64,000 nt of DNA, from NCBI GenBank assembly GCA_037893245.1, contig JBAIAA010000537.1, positions 1,228,176 to 1,292,175 of the forward strand, read 5' to 3'. Each line of letters begins with the position of its first letter. Positions within the stretch are counted from its first letter, which is position 1. The translations under genes were made by a program, and so were the position numbers. Source of the DNA: Crossaster papposus (Eukaryota > Echinodermata > Asteroidea > Velatida > Solasteridae). Under the pieces are notes generated by a model that saw nothing but the letters and a program-made list of their open reading frames with translations, was not told the DNA's origin and did no database searches. Positions 22,414 to 35,885 of this stretch are shown here, piece by piece.

Positions 22414-24130
22414 AGTGGTTAGGCTCCTCGTCTGCGGGGTTCCATCGCCTGGGTTCGAGTCCCCCTTCTGCCCGACGTCATATTTTCCTCAGTTTGAACG
22501 CGCGCGATTTCGCAATCTTATCTATAAAAGAATTAATTGATCGTCTTCAATCACCAACCGGAGTTAGCTCAGCGGCTTAATTCGTCAGGCTGGTACTGTC
22601 CGCGGAGTTCAGGTGCGGACCTTAGTATAGGGACGGAGCTCGTTTGCTTGCATAGGCGGCAAGAGCTAGGGCCTCGCTCCGTCAGTCCTCCCTTTACGGT
22701 TGCGTGGCCTACGGGTTACATGAACATGGACAGGGAAGGATGTGTGTTGGGCCGGGAATCCTAGAACCCAAAAGAGTCCTATATGGGTGGTCGTTCAATG
22801 AGTAAAGTCATGGGTTCGATCCCCTGAATGCTTGGTCAACACCACATAACTTTTTTTTCTTCATTCTATACTGGAGCTAATACTCCAGTTTTCAAACATA
22901 AGTCACATCGATTTGAAACAATGTCGACTGGTATTCCAATGGCCGAGTGGTTAGGCTCCTCGTTTGCGGGTTTTCATCGCCTGGGTTCGAGTCCTCGTCC
23001 TGGCCGATGTTTTTTTTCTTTTTTGGGGGCAGTTTTAACGCGCGCAATTTCGCAATCTTATCTTTAAAAAAATTAAATTATAGTCTTCAAATACCAACCG
23101 GAGTTAGCTCAACGGCTTAATTCGCCAGGGTGAAGAGTCCTATGTGGGAGTCGGTCAATGTACACCAGCGGGGTGTGTTGGCTCTGATGTGTCGCTCGAC
23201 GTTACAATACATTTGAATGCTATGTTTGTGAAAGTGCAAACGTACAATGTAGTCTTCCCCCGCTTGCAAATCGACTTGTAATTTCTAAATCCATTTCGAT
23301 TCCACCCTTGGACTTTCACAAGATGTGGAATAGAGAATAATACGATTTTTAAAATTCTTAAACTTTCTATGCATAGTTTTCTTTAGCCTTGATCAAGGCT
23401 TTATTACCCGTCCGTATGTACATGTACGTACATCGATGCCACGATGCTCGAAATTTCGTAGGACTGTCTTGCGACGACCCCCGATGACAAACGATCTGCC
23501 CAAATTTTAAGTCGTGTCGTGGAACAAATGCGTCGTGGGTTCGTTGTGACCAGGCCTTAACACGACAACATTTCGTACGATCCGTTGTGACCGGGGTTTA
23601 TTAACACAGAGCCATTTGGGGGAAACGGAGCAAATCAATTCCCATAGACCTAAGGGCTAAAACACCTATACTTTCACGATCTTATTAAAATACTTTGAAC
23701 TCTCACGTGTTCAGGGACTACAGAAACATGACGACCAGCATGTCATATTCTTTTCAATTTTTGGTGGGTTGATCCGAAGATTTTTTTTGAAAAATTCTTA
23801 CCCAATGCAAACAAGACAATTTTAAATAAATTTCTAAATTTCCAATGAAAAAATATATACATTGCCAACCTACTCCCGAGTGTCGCGAGTCATCGCCGTT
23901 TGTCTGATTTTGTGTTGTTTCCTTCGAGCCCGCGCTTTGCTGGTGACTTCTATTTGTGTGGCGCGCCCTCTATCGACATAAAATAAGTCGAATTTTCGGA
24001 CAATTAATGCGTGGGCGGCTCATTAACCCTAAAAACACAGTTTCACCTTCTTCCTTTGAGCACGTGTAGGATAGAGCTATTACTCCAGCTTCCAAACCTA
24101 TTAAGTCACATCGATTTCAAACAGTGTTGA
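22414..24130 (+). repeat. Array unit 3 (SINE-free, head A truncated)
   Basis: Head A at 22414-22486 lacks 19 bp (ctggtagtcgaatggccga), which removes the start of the A-box. Head B at 22931-23006 is intact. Unit length is 1717 bp. Confidence 0.88.
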
Positions 24131-26057
24131 GTGGTTAGGCTCCTCGTCTGCGGGGTTCCATCGCCTGGGTTCGAGTCCCCCTTCTGCCCGACGTCATATT
24201 TTCCTCAGTTTGAACGCGCGCGATTTCGCAATCTTATCTATAAAAGAATTAATTGATCGTCTTCAATCACCAACCGGAGTTAGCTCAGCGGCTTAATTCG
24301 TCAGGCTGGTACTGTCCGCGGAGTTCAGGTGCGCACCTTAGTATAGGGACGGAGCTCGTTTGCTTGCATAGGCGGCAAGAGCTAGGGCCTCGCTTCGTCA
24401 GTCCTCCCTTTACGGTTGCGTGGCCTACGGGTTACATGAACATGGACAGGGAAGGATGTGTGGTGGGCCGGGAATCCTAGAACCCAAAAGAGTCCTATAT
24501 GGGTGGTCGTTCAATGAGTAAAGTCATGGGTTCGATCCCCTGAATGCTTGGTCAACACCACATAACTTTTTTTTCTTCATTCTTCATACTATACTGGAGC
24601 TAATACTCCAGTTTTCAAACATAAGTCACATCGATTTGAAACAATGTCGACTGGTAGTCCAATGGCCGAGTGGTTAGGCTCCTCGTTTGCGGGTTTTCAT
24701 CGCCTGGGTTCGAGTCCTCCTCCTGGCCGATGTTTTTTTTCTTTTTTTTTGCAGTTTTAACGCGCGCAATTTCGCAATCTTATCTTTAAAAGAATTAAAT
24801 TATAGTCTTCAAATACCAACCGGAGTTAGCTCAACGGCTTAATTCGCCAGGGTGAAGAGTCCTATGTGGGAGTCGGTCAATGTACGCCAGCGGGGTGTGT
24901 TGGCTCTGATGTGTCGCTCGACGTTACAATACATTTGAATGCTATGTTTGTAAAAGTGCAAACGTGCAATGTAGTCTTCCCCCGCTTGCAAATCGACTTG
25001 TAATTTCTAAATCCATTTCGATTCCACCCTTGGACTTTCACAAGATATGGAATAGAGAATAATACGATTTTTAAATTTCTTAAACTTTCTATGCATAGTT
25101 TTCCTTAGCCTTGATCAAGGCTTCATTACCCGTCCGTATGTACATGTACGTACATCGATGCCACGATGCTCGAAATTTCGTAGGACTGTCTTGCGACGAC
25201 CCCCGATGACCCACGATCTGCCCAAATTTTAAGTCGTGTCGTGGAACAAATGCGTCGTGGGTTCGTTGTGACCAGGCCTTAACACGACAACATTTCGTAC
25301 GATCCGTTGTGACCGGTGTCGTGGCCGAGTGGTTAAGAGCGTGTGTTTTCTGTTCCACAGAGCGTGAGTTCGAATCCCGGCCGTCGACACGTGTGTCCTT
25401 AAGCAAGGCAATTAAACCACTATTGCTTCGTCCTTCGGATGGGACGTAAAGCTGGAGGTCCCGTGTGTTGTGTAATGCACGTAAAAGAACCCAGTAACAC
25501 TTATCGCTAAGAGGAGGGGCTTTGCCCCGGTGTTCCTGGCAGCGCCTCGGAATAGGCAACTAGATAGATGGCGCTTTACAAATGCAGATTGGATTGGATT
25601 GGATCTTATTAAAATACTTAGAACGCTCACGTGTTCAGGGACTACAGAAACATGAGGACCAGCATGTCCTATTCTTTTCAATTTTTGGTGGGTTGATCCG
25701 AAGATTTTTTTTGAAAAATTCTTACCAAATGCAAACAGGACAATTTTAATTAAATTTCTAAATTTCCAATGAAAAAATATATACATTGCCAACCTACTCC
25801 CGAGTGTCGCGAGTCAGTGCCGTTTGTCTGATTTTGTGTTGTTTCCTTCGAGCCCGCGCTTTGCTGGTGACTTCTATTTGTGTGGCGCGCCCTCTATCGA
25901 CATAAAATAAGTCGAATTTTCGGACAATTAATGCGTGGGCGGCTCATTAACCCTAAAAACACAGTTTCTCCTTCTTCCTTAGAGCAGGTGTAGGATAGAG
26001 CTATTACTCCAGCTTCCAAACCTATTAAGTCACATCGATTTCAAACAGTGTTGACTG
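24131..26057 (+). repeat. Array unit 4 (first SINE-bearing unit)
   Basis: Head A (24131-24192) has the same 19-bp deletion as unit 3. Head B is at 24654-24729. The SINE at 25316-25605 replaces about 84 bp present in units 0-3. Confidence 0.88.
25316..25605 (+). mobile_element. tRNA-derived SINE, array copy 1
   Basis: The 290-bp element has a head gtgtcgtggccgagtggtta with B-box GAGTTCGAATCCCGG. It is followed by a body containing cttcgtccttcggatgggac and a GC hairpin ggggctttgccccgg, and ends in tandem TTGGA repeats (attggattggattgg). The layout is a Ser-tRNA-like head, a unique body and a short repeat tail. It may belong to the tRNA SINEs with a conserved central domain found in marine invertebrates, but the exact family cannot be named from memory. 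Confidence 0.8.
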
Positions 26058-26720
26058 GTAGTCGAATGGCCGAGTGGTTAGGCTCCTCGTCTGCGGGGTT
26101 CCATCGCCTGGGTTCGAGTCCCCGTTCTGCCCGACGTCATTTTTTCCTCAGTTTTAACGCGCGCGATTTCGCAATCTTACCTATAAAAGAATTAATTGAT
26201 CGTCTTCAATCACCAACCGGAGTTAGCTCAGCGGCTTAATTCGTCAGGCTGGTACTGTCCGCGGAGTTCAGGTGCGCACCTTAGTATAGGGACGGAGCTC
26301 GTTTGCTTGCATAGGCGGCAAGAGCTAGGGCCTCGCTCCGTCAGTCCTCCCTTTACGGTTGCTTGGCCTACGGGTTACATGAACATGGACAGGGAAGGAT
26401 GTGTGGTGGGCCGGGAATCCTAGAACCCAAAAGAGTCCTATATGGGTGGTCGTTCAATGAGTAAAGTCATGGGTTCGATCCCCTGAATGCTTGGTCAACA
26501 CCACATAACTTTTTTTCTTCATTCTATACTGGAGCTAATACTCCAGTTTTCAAACATAAGTCACATCGATTTGAAACAATGTCGACTGGTAGTCCAATGG
26601 CCGAGTGGTTAGGCTCCTCGTTTGCGGGTTTTCATCTCCTGGGTTCGAGTCCTCGTCCGGCCGATGTTTTTTTCTCTTTTTTTTGGCAGTTTTAAGGCGC
26701 GCAATTTCGCAATCTTATCT

Positions 26721-26962
26721 TTAACCAGTTCGCGCCGGATGACGAATATAAACGCAAAAATTTCCCCAAATTCAAAACGGATGACGAATATATACGCCAA
26801 GTTCAAGTTCGGAAATATATGTCAGCAGCGCGCAAGGCCGGAAATGCGTGGGTGTGCTACCCAGCACTATAGGCCTGAACACGCTTCGGATCGAGTTTCG
26901 TTAAAAATAATCCCGCCCGTCGGCTCGGCGATGTTAAAATAATCCCGGCGCGAACTGGTTAA
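26721..26962. mobile_element. TTAA-flanked non-autonomous element, copy 1
   Basis: TTAA-CCAGTTCGCGCCGG at the left and CCGGCGCGAACTGG-TTAA at the right are perfect inverted ends. The other array units have one TTAA at this place (cttatctttaaaagaatt), so the TTAA is a target duplication, as in piggyBac-type elements. There is no transposase. A second copy lies at 63679-63920. Confidence 0.92.
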
Positions 26963-27488
26963 AAGAATTAAATTATAGTCTTGAAATACCAACCGGAGTT
27001 AGCTCAACGGCTTAATTCGCCAGTGTGAAGAGTCCTATGTGGGAGTCGGTCAATGTACGCCAGCGGGGTGTGTTGGCTCTGATGTGTCGCTCGACGTTAC
27101 AATACATTTGAATGCTATGTTTGTGAAAGTGCAAACGTACAATGTAGTCTTCCCCCGCTTGCAAATCGACTTGTAATTTCTAAATCCATTTCGATTCCAC
27201 CCTTGGACTTTCACAAGATGTGGAATAGAGAATAATACGATTTTTAAATTTCTTAAACTTTCTATGCATAGTTTTCTTTAGCCTTGATCAAGGCTTCATT
27301 ACCCGTCCGTATGTACATGTACGTACATCGATGCCACGATGCTCGAAATTTCGTAGGACTGTCTTGCGACGACCCCCGATGACCCACGATCTGCCCAAAT
27401 TTTAAGTCGTGTCGTGGAACAAATGCGTCGTGGGTTCGTTGTGACCAGGCCTTAACACGACAACATTTCGTACGATCCGTTGTGACCG

Positions 27489-27778
27489 GTGTCGTGGCCG
27501 AGTGGTTAAGAGCGTGTGTTTTCTGTTCCACAGAGCGTGAGTTCGAATCCCGGCCGTCGACACGTGTGTCCTTAAGCAAGGCAATTAAACCACTATTGCT
27601 TCGTCCTTCGGATGGGACGTAAAGCTGGAGGTCCCGTGTGTTGTGTAATGCACGTAAAAGAACCCAGTAACACTTATCGCTAAGAGGAGGGGCTTTGCCC
27701 CGGTGTTCCTGGCAGCGCCTCGGAATAGGCAACTAGATAGATGGCGCTTTACAAATGCAGATTGGATTGGATTGGATC
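27489..27778 (+). mobile_element. tRNA-derived SINE, array copy 2
   Basis: Same length, position in the unit and ends as the copy at 25316. It shares both junctions, so it arose by unit amplification and not by a new insertion. Confidence 0.85.
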
Positions 27779-28230
27779 TTATTAAAATACTTAGAACTCT
27801 CACATGTTCAGGGACTACAGAAACATGAGGACCAGCATGTCATATTCTTTTCAATTTTTGGTGGGTTGATCCGAAGATTTTTTTTGAAAAATTCTTACCC
27901 AATGCAAACAAGACAATTTTAATTAAATTTCTAAATTTCCAATGAAAAAATATATACATTGCCAACCTACTCCCGAGTGTCGCGAGTCAGCGCCGTTTGT
28001 CTGATTTTGTGTTGTTTCCTTCGAGCCCGCGCTTTGCTGGTGACTTCTATTTGTGTGGCGCGCCCTCTATCGACATAAAATAAGTCGAATTTTCGGACAA
28101 TTAATGCGTGGGCGGCTCATTAACCCTAAAAACACAGTTTCTCCTTCTTCCTTTGAGCAGGTGTAGGATAGAGCTATTACTCCAGCTTCCAAACCTATTA
28201 AGTCACATCGATTTCAAACAGTGTTGACTG

Positions 28231-30172
28231 GTAGTCGAATGGCCGAGTGGTTAGGCTCCTCGTCTGCGGGGTTCCATCGCCTGGGTTCGAGTCCCCGTTC
28301 TGCCCGACGTCATTTTTTCCTCAGTTTTAACGCGCGCGATTTCGCAATCTTATCTATAAAAGAATTAATTGATCGTCTTCAATCACCAACCGGAGTTAGC
28401 TCAGCGGCTTAATTCGTCAGGCTGGTACTGTCCGCGGAGTTCAGGTGCGCACCTTAGTATAGGGACGGAGCTCGTTTGCTTGCATAGGCGGCAAGAGCTA
28501 GGGCCTCGCTCCGTCAGTCCTCCCTTTACGGTTGCGTGGCCTACGGGTTACATGAACATGGACAGGGAAGGATGTGTGGTGGGCCGGGAATCCTAGAACC
28601 CAAAAGAGTCCTATATGGGTGGTCGTTCAATGAGTAAAGTCATGGGTTCGATCCCCTGAATGCTTGGTCAACACCACATAACTTTTTTTCTTCATTCTTC
28701 ATTCTATACTGGAGCTAATACTCCAGTTTTCAAACATAAGTCACATCGATTTGAAACAATGTCGACTGGTAGTCCAATGGCCGAGTGGTTAGGCTCCTCG
28801 TTTGCGGGTTTTCATCGCCTGGGTTCGAGTCCTCCTCCTGGCCGATGTTTTTTTTCTTTTTTTTTGCAGTTTTAACGCGCGCAATTTCGCAATCTTATCT
28901 TTAAAAGAATTAAATTATAGTCTTCAAATACCAACCGGAGTTAGCTCAACGGCTTAATTCGCCAGGGTGAAGAGTCCTATGTGGGAGTCGGTCAATGTAC
29001 GCCAGCGGGGTGTGTTGGCTCTGATGTGTCGCTCGACGTTACAATACATTTGAATGCTATGTTTGTGAAAGTGCAAACGTACAATGTAGTCTTCCCCCGC
29101 TTGCAAATCGACTTGTAATTTCTAAATCCATTTCGATTCCACCCTTGGACTTTCACAAGATATGGAATAGAGAATAATACGATTTTTAAATTTCTTAAAC
29201 TTTCTATGCATAGTTTTCTTTAGCCTTGATCAAGGCTTCATTACCCGTCCGTATGTACATGTACGTACATCGATGCCACGATGCTCGAAATTTCGTAGGA
29301 CTGTCTTGCGACGACCCCCGATGACCCACGATCTGCCCAAATTTTAAGTCGTGTCGTGGAACAAATGCGTCGTGGGTTCGTTGTGACCAGGCCTTAACAC
29401 GACAACATTTCGTACGATCCGTTGTGACCGGTGTCGTGGCCGAGTGGTTAAGAGCGTGTGTTTTCTGTTCCACAGAGCGTGAGTTCGAATCCCGGCCGTC
29501 GACACGTGTGTCCTTAAGCAAGGCAATTAAACCACTATTGCTTCGTCCTTCGGATGGGACGTAAAGCTGGAGGTCCCGTGTGTTGTGTAATGCACGTAAA
29601 AGAACCCAGTAACACTCATCGCTAAGAGGAGGGGCTTTGCCCCGGTGTTCCTGGCAGCGCCTCGGAATAGGCAACTAGATAGATGGCGCTTTACAAATGC
29701 AGATTGGATTGGATTGGATCTTATTAAAATACTTAGAACTCTCACGTGTTCAGGGACTACAGAAACATGAGGACCAGCATGTCATATTCTTTTCAATTTT
29801 TGGTGGGTTGATCCGAAGATTTTTTTTGAAAAATTCTTACCCAATGCAAACAAGACAATTTTAATTAAATTTCTAAATTTCCAATGAAAAAATATATACA
29901 TTGCCAACCTACTCCCGAGTGTCGCGAGTCAGCGCCGTTTGTCTGATTTTGTGTTGTTTCCTTCGAGCCCGCGCTTTGCTGGTGACTTCTATTTGTGTGG
30001 CGCGCCCTCTATCGACATAAAATAAGTCGAATTTTCGGACAATTAATGCGTGGGCGGCTCATTAACCCTAAAAACACAGTTTCTCCTTCTTCCTTTGAGC
30101 AGGTGTAGGATAGAGCTATTACTCCAGCTTCCAAACCTATTAAGTCACATCGATTTCAAACAGTGTTGACTG
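28231..30172 (+). repeat. Array unit 6
   Basis: Head A 28231-28308, head B 28769-28844 (B-box GGTTCGAGTCC intact), SINE 29431-29720. Unit length is 1942 bp. Confidence 0.9.
29431..29720 (+). mobile_element. tRNA-derived SINE, array copy 3
   Basis: Nearly identical to the other array copies, with a tcatcgc variant in place of ttatcgc in the body. Confidence 0.85.
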
Positions 30173-31679
30173 GTAGTCGAATGGCCGAGTGGTTAGGCTC
30201 CTCGTCTGCGGGGTTCCATCGCCTGGGTTCGAGTCCCCGTTCTGCCCGACGTCATTTTTTCCTCAGTTTTAACGCGCGCGATTTCGCAATCTTATCTATA
30301 AAAGAATTAATTGATCGTCTTCAATCACCAACCGGAGTTAGCTCAGCGGCTTAATTCGTCAGGCTGGTACTGTCCGCGGAGTTCAGGTGCGCACCTTAGT
30401 ATAGGGACGGAGCTCGTTTGCTTGCATAGGCGGCAAGAGCTAGTGCCTCGCTCCGTCAGTCCTCCCTTTACGGTTGCGTGGCCTACGGGTTACATGAACA
30501 TGGACAGGGAAGGATGTGTGGTGGGCCGGGAATCCTAGAACCCAAAAGAGTCCTATATGGGTGGTCGTTCAATGAGTAAAGTCATGGGTTCGATCCCCTG
30601 AATGCTTGGTCAACACCACATAACTTTTTTTCTTCATTCTATACTGGAGCTAATACTCCAGTTTTCAAACATAAGTCACATCGATTTGAAACAATGTCGA
30701 CTGGTAGTCCAATGGCCGAGTGGTTAGGCTCCTCGTTTGCGGGTTTTCATCGCCTGGGTTCGAGTCCTCGTCCTGGCCGATGTTTTTTTTTTTTTTTTTG
30801 GCTGTTTTAACGCGCGCAATTTCGCAATCTTATCTTTAAAAGAATTAAATTATAGTCTTCAAATACCAACCGGAGTTAGCTCAACGGCTTAATTCGCCAG
30901 GGTGAAGAGTCCTATGTGGGAGTCGGTCAATGTACGCCAGCGGGGTGTGTTGGCTCTGATGTGTCGCTCGACGTTACAATACATTTGAATGCTATGTTTG
31001 TGAAAGTGCAAACGTACAATGTAGTCTTCCCCCGCTTGCAAATCGACTTGTAATTTCTAAATCCATTTCGATTCCACCCTTGGACTTTCACAAGATGTGG
31101 AATAGAGAATAATACGATTTTTAAATTTCTTAAACTTTCTATGCATAGTTTTCTTTAGCCTTGATCAAGGCTTCATTACCCGTCCGTATGTACATGTACG
31201 TACATCGATGCCACGATGCTCGAAATTTCGTAGGACTGTCTTGCGACGACCCCCGATGTCCCACGATCTCCCCAAATTTTAAGTCGTGTCGTGGAACAAA
31301 TGCGTCGTGGGTTCGTTGTGACCAGGCCTTAACACGACAACATTTCGTACGATCCGTTGTGACCGGTGTCGTGGCCGAGTGGTTAAGAGCGTGTGTTTTC
31401 TGTTCCACAGAGCGTGAGTTCGAATCCCGGCCGTCGACACGTGTGTTCTTAAGCAAGGCAATTAAACCACTATTGCTTCGTCCTTCGGATGGGACGTAAA
31501 GCTGGAGGTCCCGTGTGTTGTGTAATGCACGTAAAAGAACCCAGTAACACTTATCGCTAAGAGGAGGGGCTTTGCCCCGGTGTTCCTGGCAGCGCCTCGG
31601 AATAGGCAACTATTTGCATCGCGGCGACGTTGCGGGCGGAGGATCCACACTCACTTGGTAAATCTTTGCACTACGAGCA

Positions 31680-34600
31680 TGACGTATTATTGCTTGCGCT
31701 GGAGTTTTGGGTGCCCACCCATAAATCGGCTGGTTGACCAGTCAATTATTAAGTCGGATTGCCATAACGGGTGCCGGAAAGGAAGAGCTCGATTCTAAAT
31801 GGTTGGAAATTGGGCCAGGTTTGCGATTCTGATGGAGGTATAGAGCCTGGATTGGTGTTCGTTTTAGGAAACGAGGTAGGAGATATCTAAATTCTTGCAG
31901 GTGGTCCAATATGGCACTGGTAAGGAGGTACAATTTTATAGGGCAGCCAGGTCATTTTGTCAATGTGAAATTTTATAATGGTTATTAGGCTGCGAAAGTG
32001 TCGTAATAAGAATTTTAGCAAGTTCGAAATTCGTTCTTTTAATACCATTTTGTGTGTTTTCACATATACCATGTTATGTAGGAATTCCTCTATGCGTGTA
32101 CGTACGTTGGTGCAGTGACAGGGTCATCAGTGCAACGGGCGTGGCACATTGAGTAGGGTACGCAGTCTTTGTATTGTACAAAGCTATTGTACAAAGCTAT
32201 TGTGCTTGAGCACGCGCTCAGGCATGCACGGCGCGGCACGAAGGTGGCATCGCATTCCTGCGGGATTTTCATGAAGGCGTGGGTATTGTCAAAAGGTATG
32301 TGGATATGGATAATTTATTTATTTATTATCAGTAGGCCTGTATCGGACCGGGTTTTATCATGGTTCATAATAGTAGCACTCATTAGTAATGCAAAATACC
32401 GGTCCAGTTATCAGAATATGCCTAATGTAAGGATGGTCTAAAACGAAGAGGATGTAAGGTGGCTTTCAAAATGCAAAGCACATGTACATTTTATTTGTAT
32501 TCCCTTAGCGTCGCCGTGATTGAATTTGTTGTAGCTTTCGCGCAGTATGGTACGGCTAGGCTGCGCATGTTCGGCGTTCCTAGAAAATCTGAGATTTAAG
32601 GAAGTAAGGCCTATGGCAGTTTAAGCCAGCAGTCTCAGTAAACCCTTCCGGGTTATGAGTATAGGGTCAAATGGTTGTTATCCTTAGTTTGTTTCACAGT
32701 TATTAATTTGTTCTTTACAAAATATGATTTACGTTCATCTTCGTGACAATTGTGCATAAACAAAAAGAAAATTTAATCCCCAATCGGGCTGATCGAAATA
32801 ATTAATTTGGTAAACTTTTAGGTAGATTTTCAGAGAATAGCTGTGGAAAGGCCTATATCAAATAAATTTTATAGCTCTTAGACCACTGTAGCGCCAGCTT
32901 ATGCAATTAGGTTAGTGAATCACCATGGGCACTAGGGGATGTTTCATATCAGATGCGACAGGTGAGTCCGTAGGTATAGCCAAGTGAGTACCAGATGTGG
33001 GGTTGTTTTTCCAGACTTTGTCTAAATTCAGATCGAGTTGTGAGAGAAACTTGTAGTCCTATAAAAGGACATGTCAGACCTTTTCGGAGTTAAAATATTA
33101 TCACTGGTGACTGCAGTGGCAATACGCCATAAACATACGTGTAACTGTAAGTGCTGGTAGTAAGCGGTAGGCCTAACAAGGTTATATAGATGGATTTATC
33201 CCTCTGTGATTTGACGGATGCAGCACCGTTTATGTATCTCACGTTTCCTTTTGATTTAATCCCATATGCACAGGACATGTGACGGCTATGGTGTGGCAGG
33301 GGTCATAGTGAAACAGAAGCTTCATCATCAGAGGCACTAACAAGATGGAGGAGGTCCTTGGAGCGATAGGGGGGTCAAGCTTTGCCCTGGGTCCCCCAAG
33401 GTTTCAGAGTGAATATAGGCCTAAAAAGGAGCATTTATAGTTAGCCCCTGAAATTGTTTTATGTTTGGCACAGCCCAGGCGATCAGACCTTGATTGGTAT
33501 GGGAAAGTGTATTTGGAACATTTGGACGGTGGTCTGTGCGTTGGGTTTGGCCAAGAGGTGGATGTTGGTCGGGGATTGGACGCAAGGGTGGAGTGTCCTA
33601 GGTAGTGTTGGTGGAAAGGGCAGTGGGCATGTACATTTATACGATGGGAAAATGTACAGTAAACGCAACTGTATAGGCCTAAACAGATTATATCAATTTA
33701 TTTTCAGTTGTGGTTCCACTTGCAGGATTTGGTTGCTCTAGATGACTATAGTCTTGGCAGAGTGTAACAATGAGCAACAGAAGGTACAGGTCAGGCTCAA
33801 GCATAGTTTCTTGGCGGGGTCGGGCCCCGAGGTTTGCAAATACTACCTGTAAAACGGTGTCTGGGAAAGGCCTATAGTTGGCAAATGCCTTAAAATTATA
33901 ATAAGGAATGTAACGCTTGGTTCACAAATAAATCTGTAAACGTGATGCCTGTGAAAATTATGCTCGGCTGGGAGAATGTCTGATCGGCAAAATGATTAAC
34001 CAAGTATCCGCGAAATCTATGGGGGTGTAGCCCGGCGGGTGAACCTATGTTGTGGGAACGATTTCCTATTCACAAATTGTATGTGCATGTCAGCCAATTT
34101 TCGGTGTCGGGCGATTTATATCACATTGTGGTAAAATCCTTAGAAGAGTATGACTGAAAGTAGACAATTTATGCTGTCTAATAAACGCGAGCATCGCAGC
34201 AATTGACAACTGAGCGTCACAATCGAAAAGGATTTTAGATCATTCGTTCGAGTACGTGCTGCGCCTATGGAAAATAGTTTTGTAATGCTTGGAGAAAACA
34301 AAGGCAGGCCCCGCATACAGATGTTTTTTGCTAAAAGGAAGTCTTCGGGAAAACTATTCATCTTCTATAACAAATATTTATTTCGATTACCTATTTTCTG
34401 GCTGTTGAACCTTTGCTAGGCAAAATGTAGCGTGAGTTACCTTTACGAAAGTTGCCACCGCGGTATGTTTGGGTCCAAAACAGAAAATGGATTTTCAAAT
34501 CATCTTAATAAAAGGATTATATTGCGGCATAACACTTTTATAAATTAAATTTTGTAAAGTACTAAATTGAGTTGGTTTTAGCTAAACAAAATTGAAAACG

Positions 34601-35090
34601 AAGGTTACCGGTGATAAGCATTTACATAAATAATGGGGTCCAGTGTGAACGAAGTAGTTCATTTTTTATTATTAAAGGTTTAAGGTCAAGTGTTGATCAT
34701 AAAACCACTTTACATCAGGAACCCACGAGTGCCAAGAATATAATGTATACATGTAAACTGTCGATAGAAAGCGCTCAGAATGTAACATGCGCGCGATGGC
34801 GCAGGGCCGTTGCAGAGGGGCGCGCCCTCTGAATTTGATCTATTCTCTCTATAACTCAGGATTTATGTACTTTCAGTCGATCTGGTCAGCTGGAATGTCA
34901 ATTGGTGGGCTAGGTTTAGACTGAGCTCTAACTTTACTATGAAGGCGGCAATACAAGGTACTTTATAGTGACGAGTCTGAGCCGCTATGGAGTGGTAGGG
35001 AAATCCCTGGCTACAGGGCGCTACATGTGCTAGGGGAAAACCCCGTTTACACGGCGGGAGGCGTTTATGCATTATGGGGTGTGTAGTCAT
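31680..35090. other. Unique non-coding interior of the 8.8-kb element, left part
   Basis: Open frames are shorter than 100 codons and lack recognisable domains. Short local duplications occur (for example acaaagctattgt twice near 32177-32205). Confidence 0.4.
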
Positions 35091-35091
35091 G

Positions 35092-35700
35092 CGTGAGTTC
35101 GTTTTGATTGAAATAGGGGACGTATAACATTAGAGGGCTATAGGGTCCCCTATTTCGAAAAGGGGCCTTCCGAATCATTTAAAGCACGAACAAAAGAGGA
35201 ATAATAGGAGGTCCATCAATTTGTTTCGTATATTACGTTATGAAGACACTCCATGGGAGGTTCGTGGGCTGAGGAAAATCTCTCTGAACTAAAACTTAGA
35301 AAGGTCTGTCGACCTAAATGGTCCATGTATACACGAGTTTGTTTTTGATTGAAATAGGGGACGTATGACAAAGGGAACAATGGGGTCCCCTATTCCGCAA
35401 AGGTCCCCGATTCAGACTCGTGTGCAAATCCTATGGCGATCATCCGAAAACGTTAGAGTACAAACAAAAGAGGGAAGACGGTCGGACAATGCCCCGTCCC
35501 CTATTGACGGCATTTACCCACTTGGATGCGTTTGTTTAGGGTGTAAGTGGACGACACGAAGGTGATTTGGAATTATGGTTAGAATCGAGGACGTCCTCGA
35601 TTGAGTTTCGTGTACAAAACCAACGAGAGCCGTTCGAAAAAGTTATCGAGAGGAACAAACTAAACTCCTCGACGGATTTAATAGACAGACGTGTTGGTAT
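35092..35700 (+). repeat. Tandem GATTGAAATAGGGGACG repeat, three diverged units
   Basis: Units start near 35094, 35337 and 35525. The middle unit (35337-35524) is the 187-bp sequence also found at 51291-51478 and, inverted, at 60294-60480. Outer units are diverged and carry different short inserts. Confidence 0.7.
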
Positions 35701-35704
35701 GTGT

Positions 35705-35885
35705 ACATGTATAGTGTATGTATATATTTGCATATGTGTGTGTATATGTATGGGTATGGGTATGGATATGGATATGGATATATAGATGCATAGAAATATG
35801 GATAGATGTATATGGATGTGTATGGATATATTATATGGATATAGGGATATATAGGAATATGTATGGGTATAGATGGATGAAAAGG
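35705..35885 (+). repeat. TATGGATATGG-type microsatellite
   Basis: Irregular tatgtgtgtatatg, gggtatggatatggat and tatatggat words. Simple sequence. Confidence 0.85.

Larger units (their letters stand above)
26058..28230 (+). repeat. Array unit 5 (SINE and TTAA element)
   Basis: Head A 26058-26135, head B 26589-26663, a 242-bp TTAA-flanked insertion after head B, and the SINE at 27489-27778. Unit length is 2173 bp. Confidence 0.9.

Noticed and set aside
25089..25559. Recurrent 156-residue minus-strand frame, also at 27262, 29204, 31139 and 44120
   Set aside because: It covers the SINE and the adjacent array segment. It recurs only because the unit is amplified and shows no domain.
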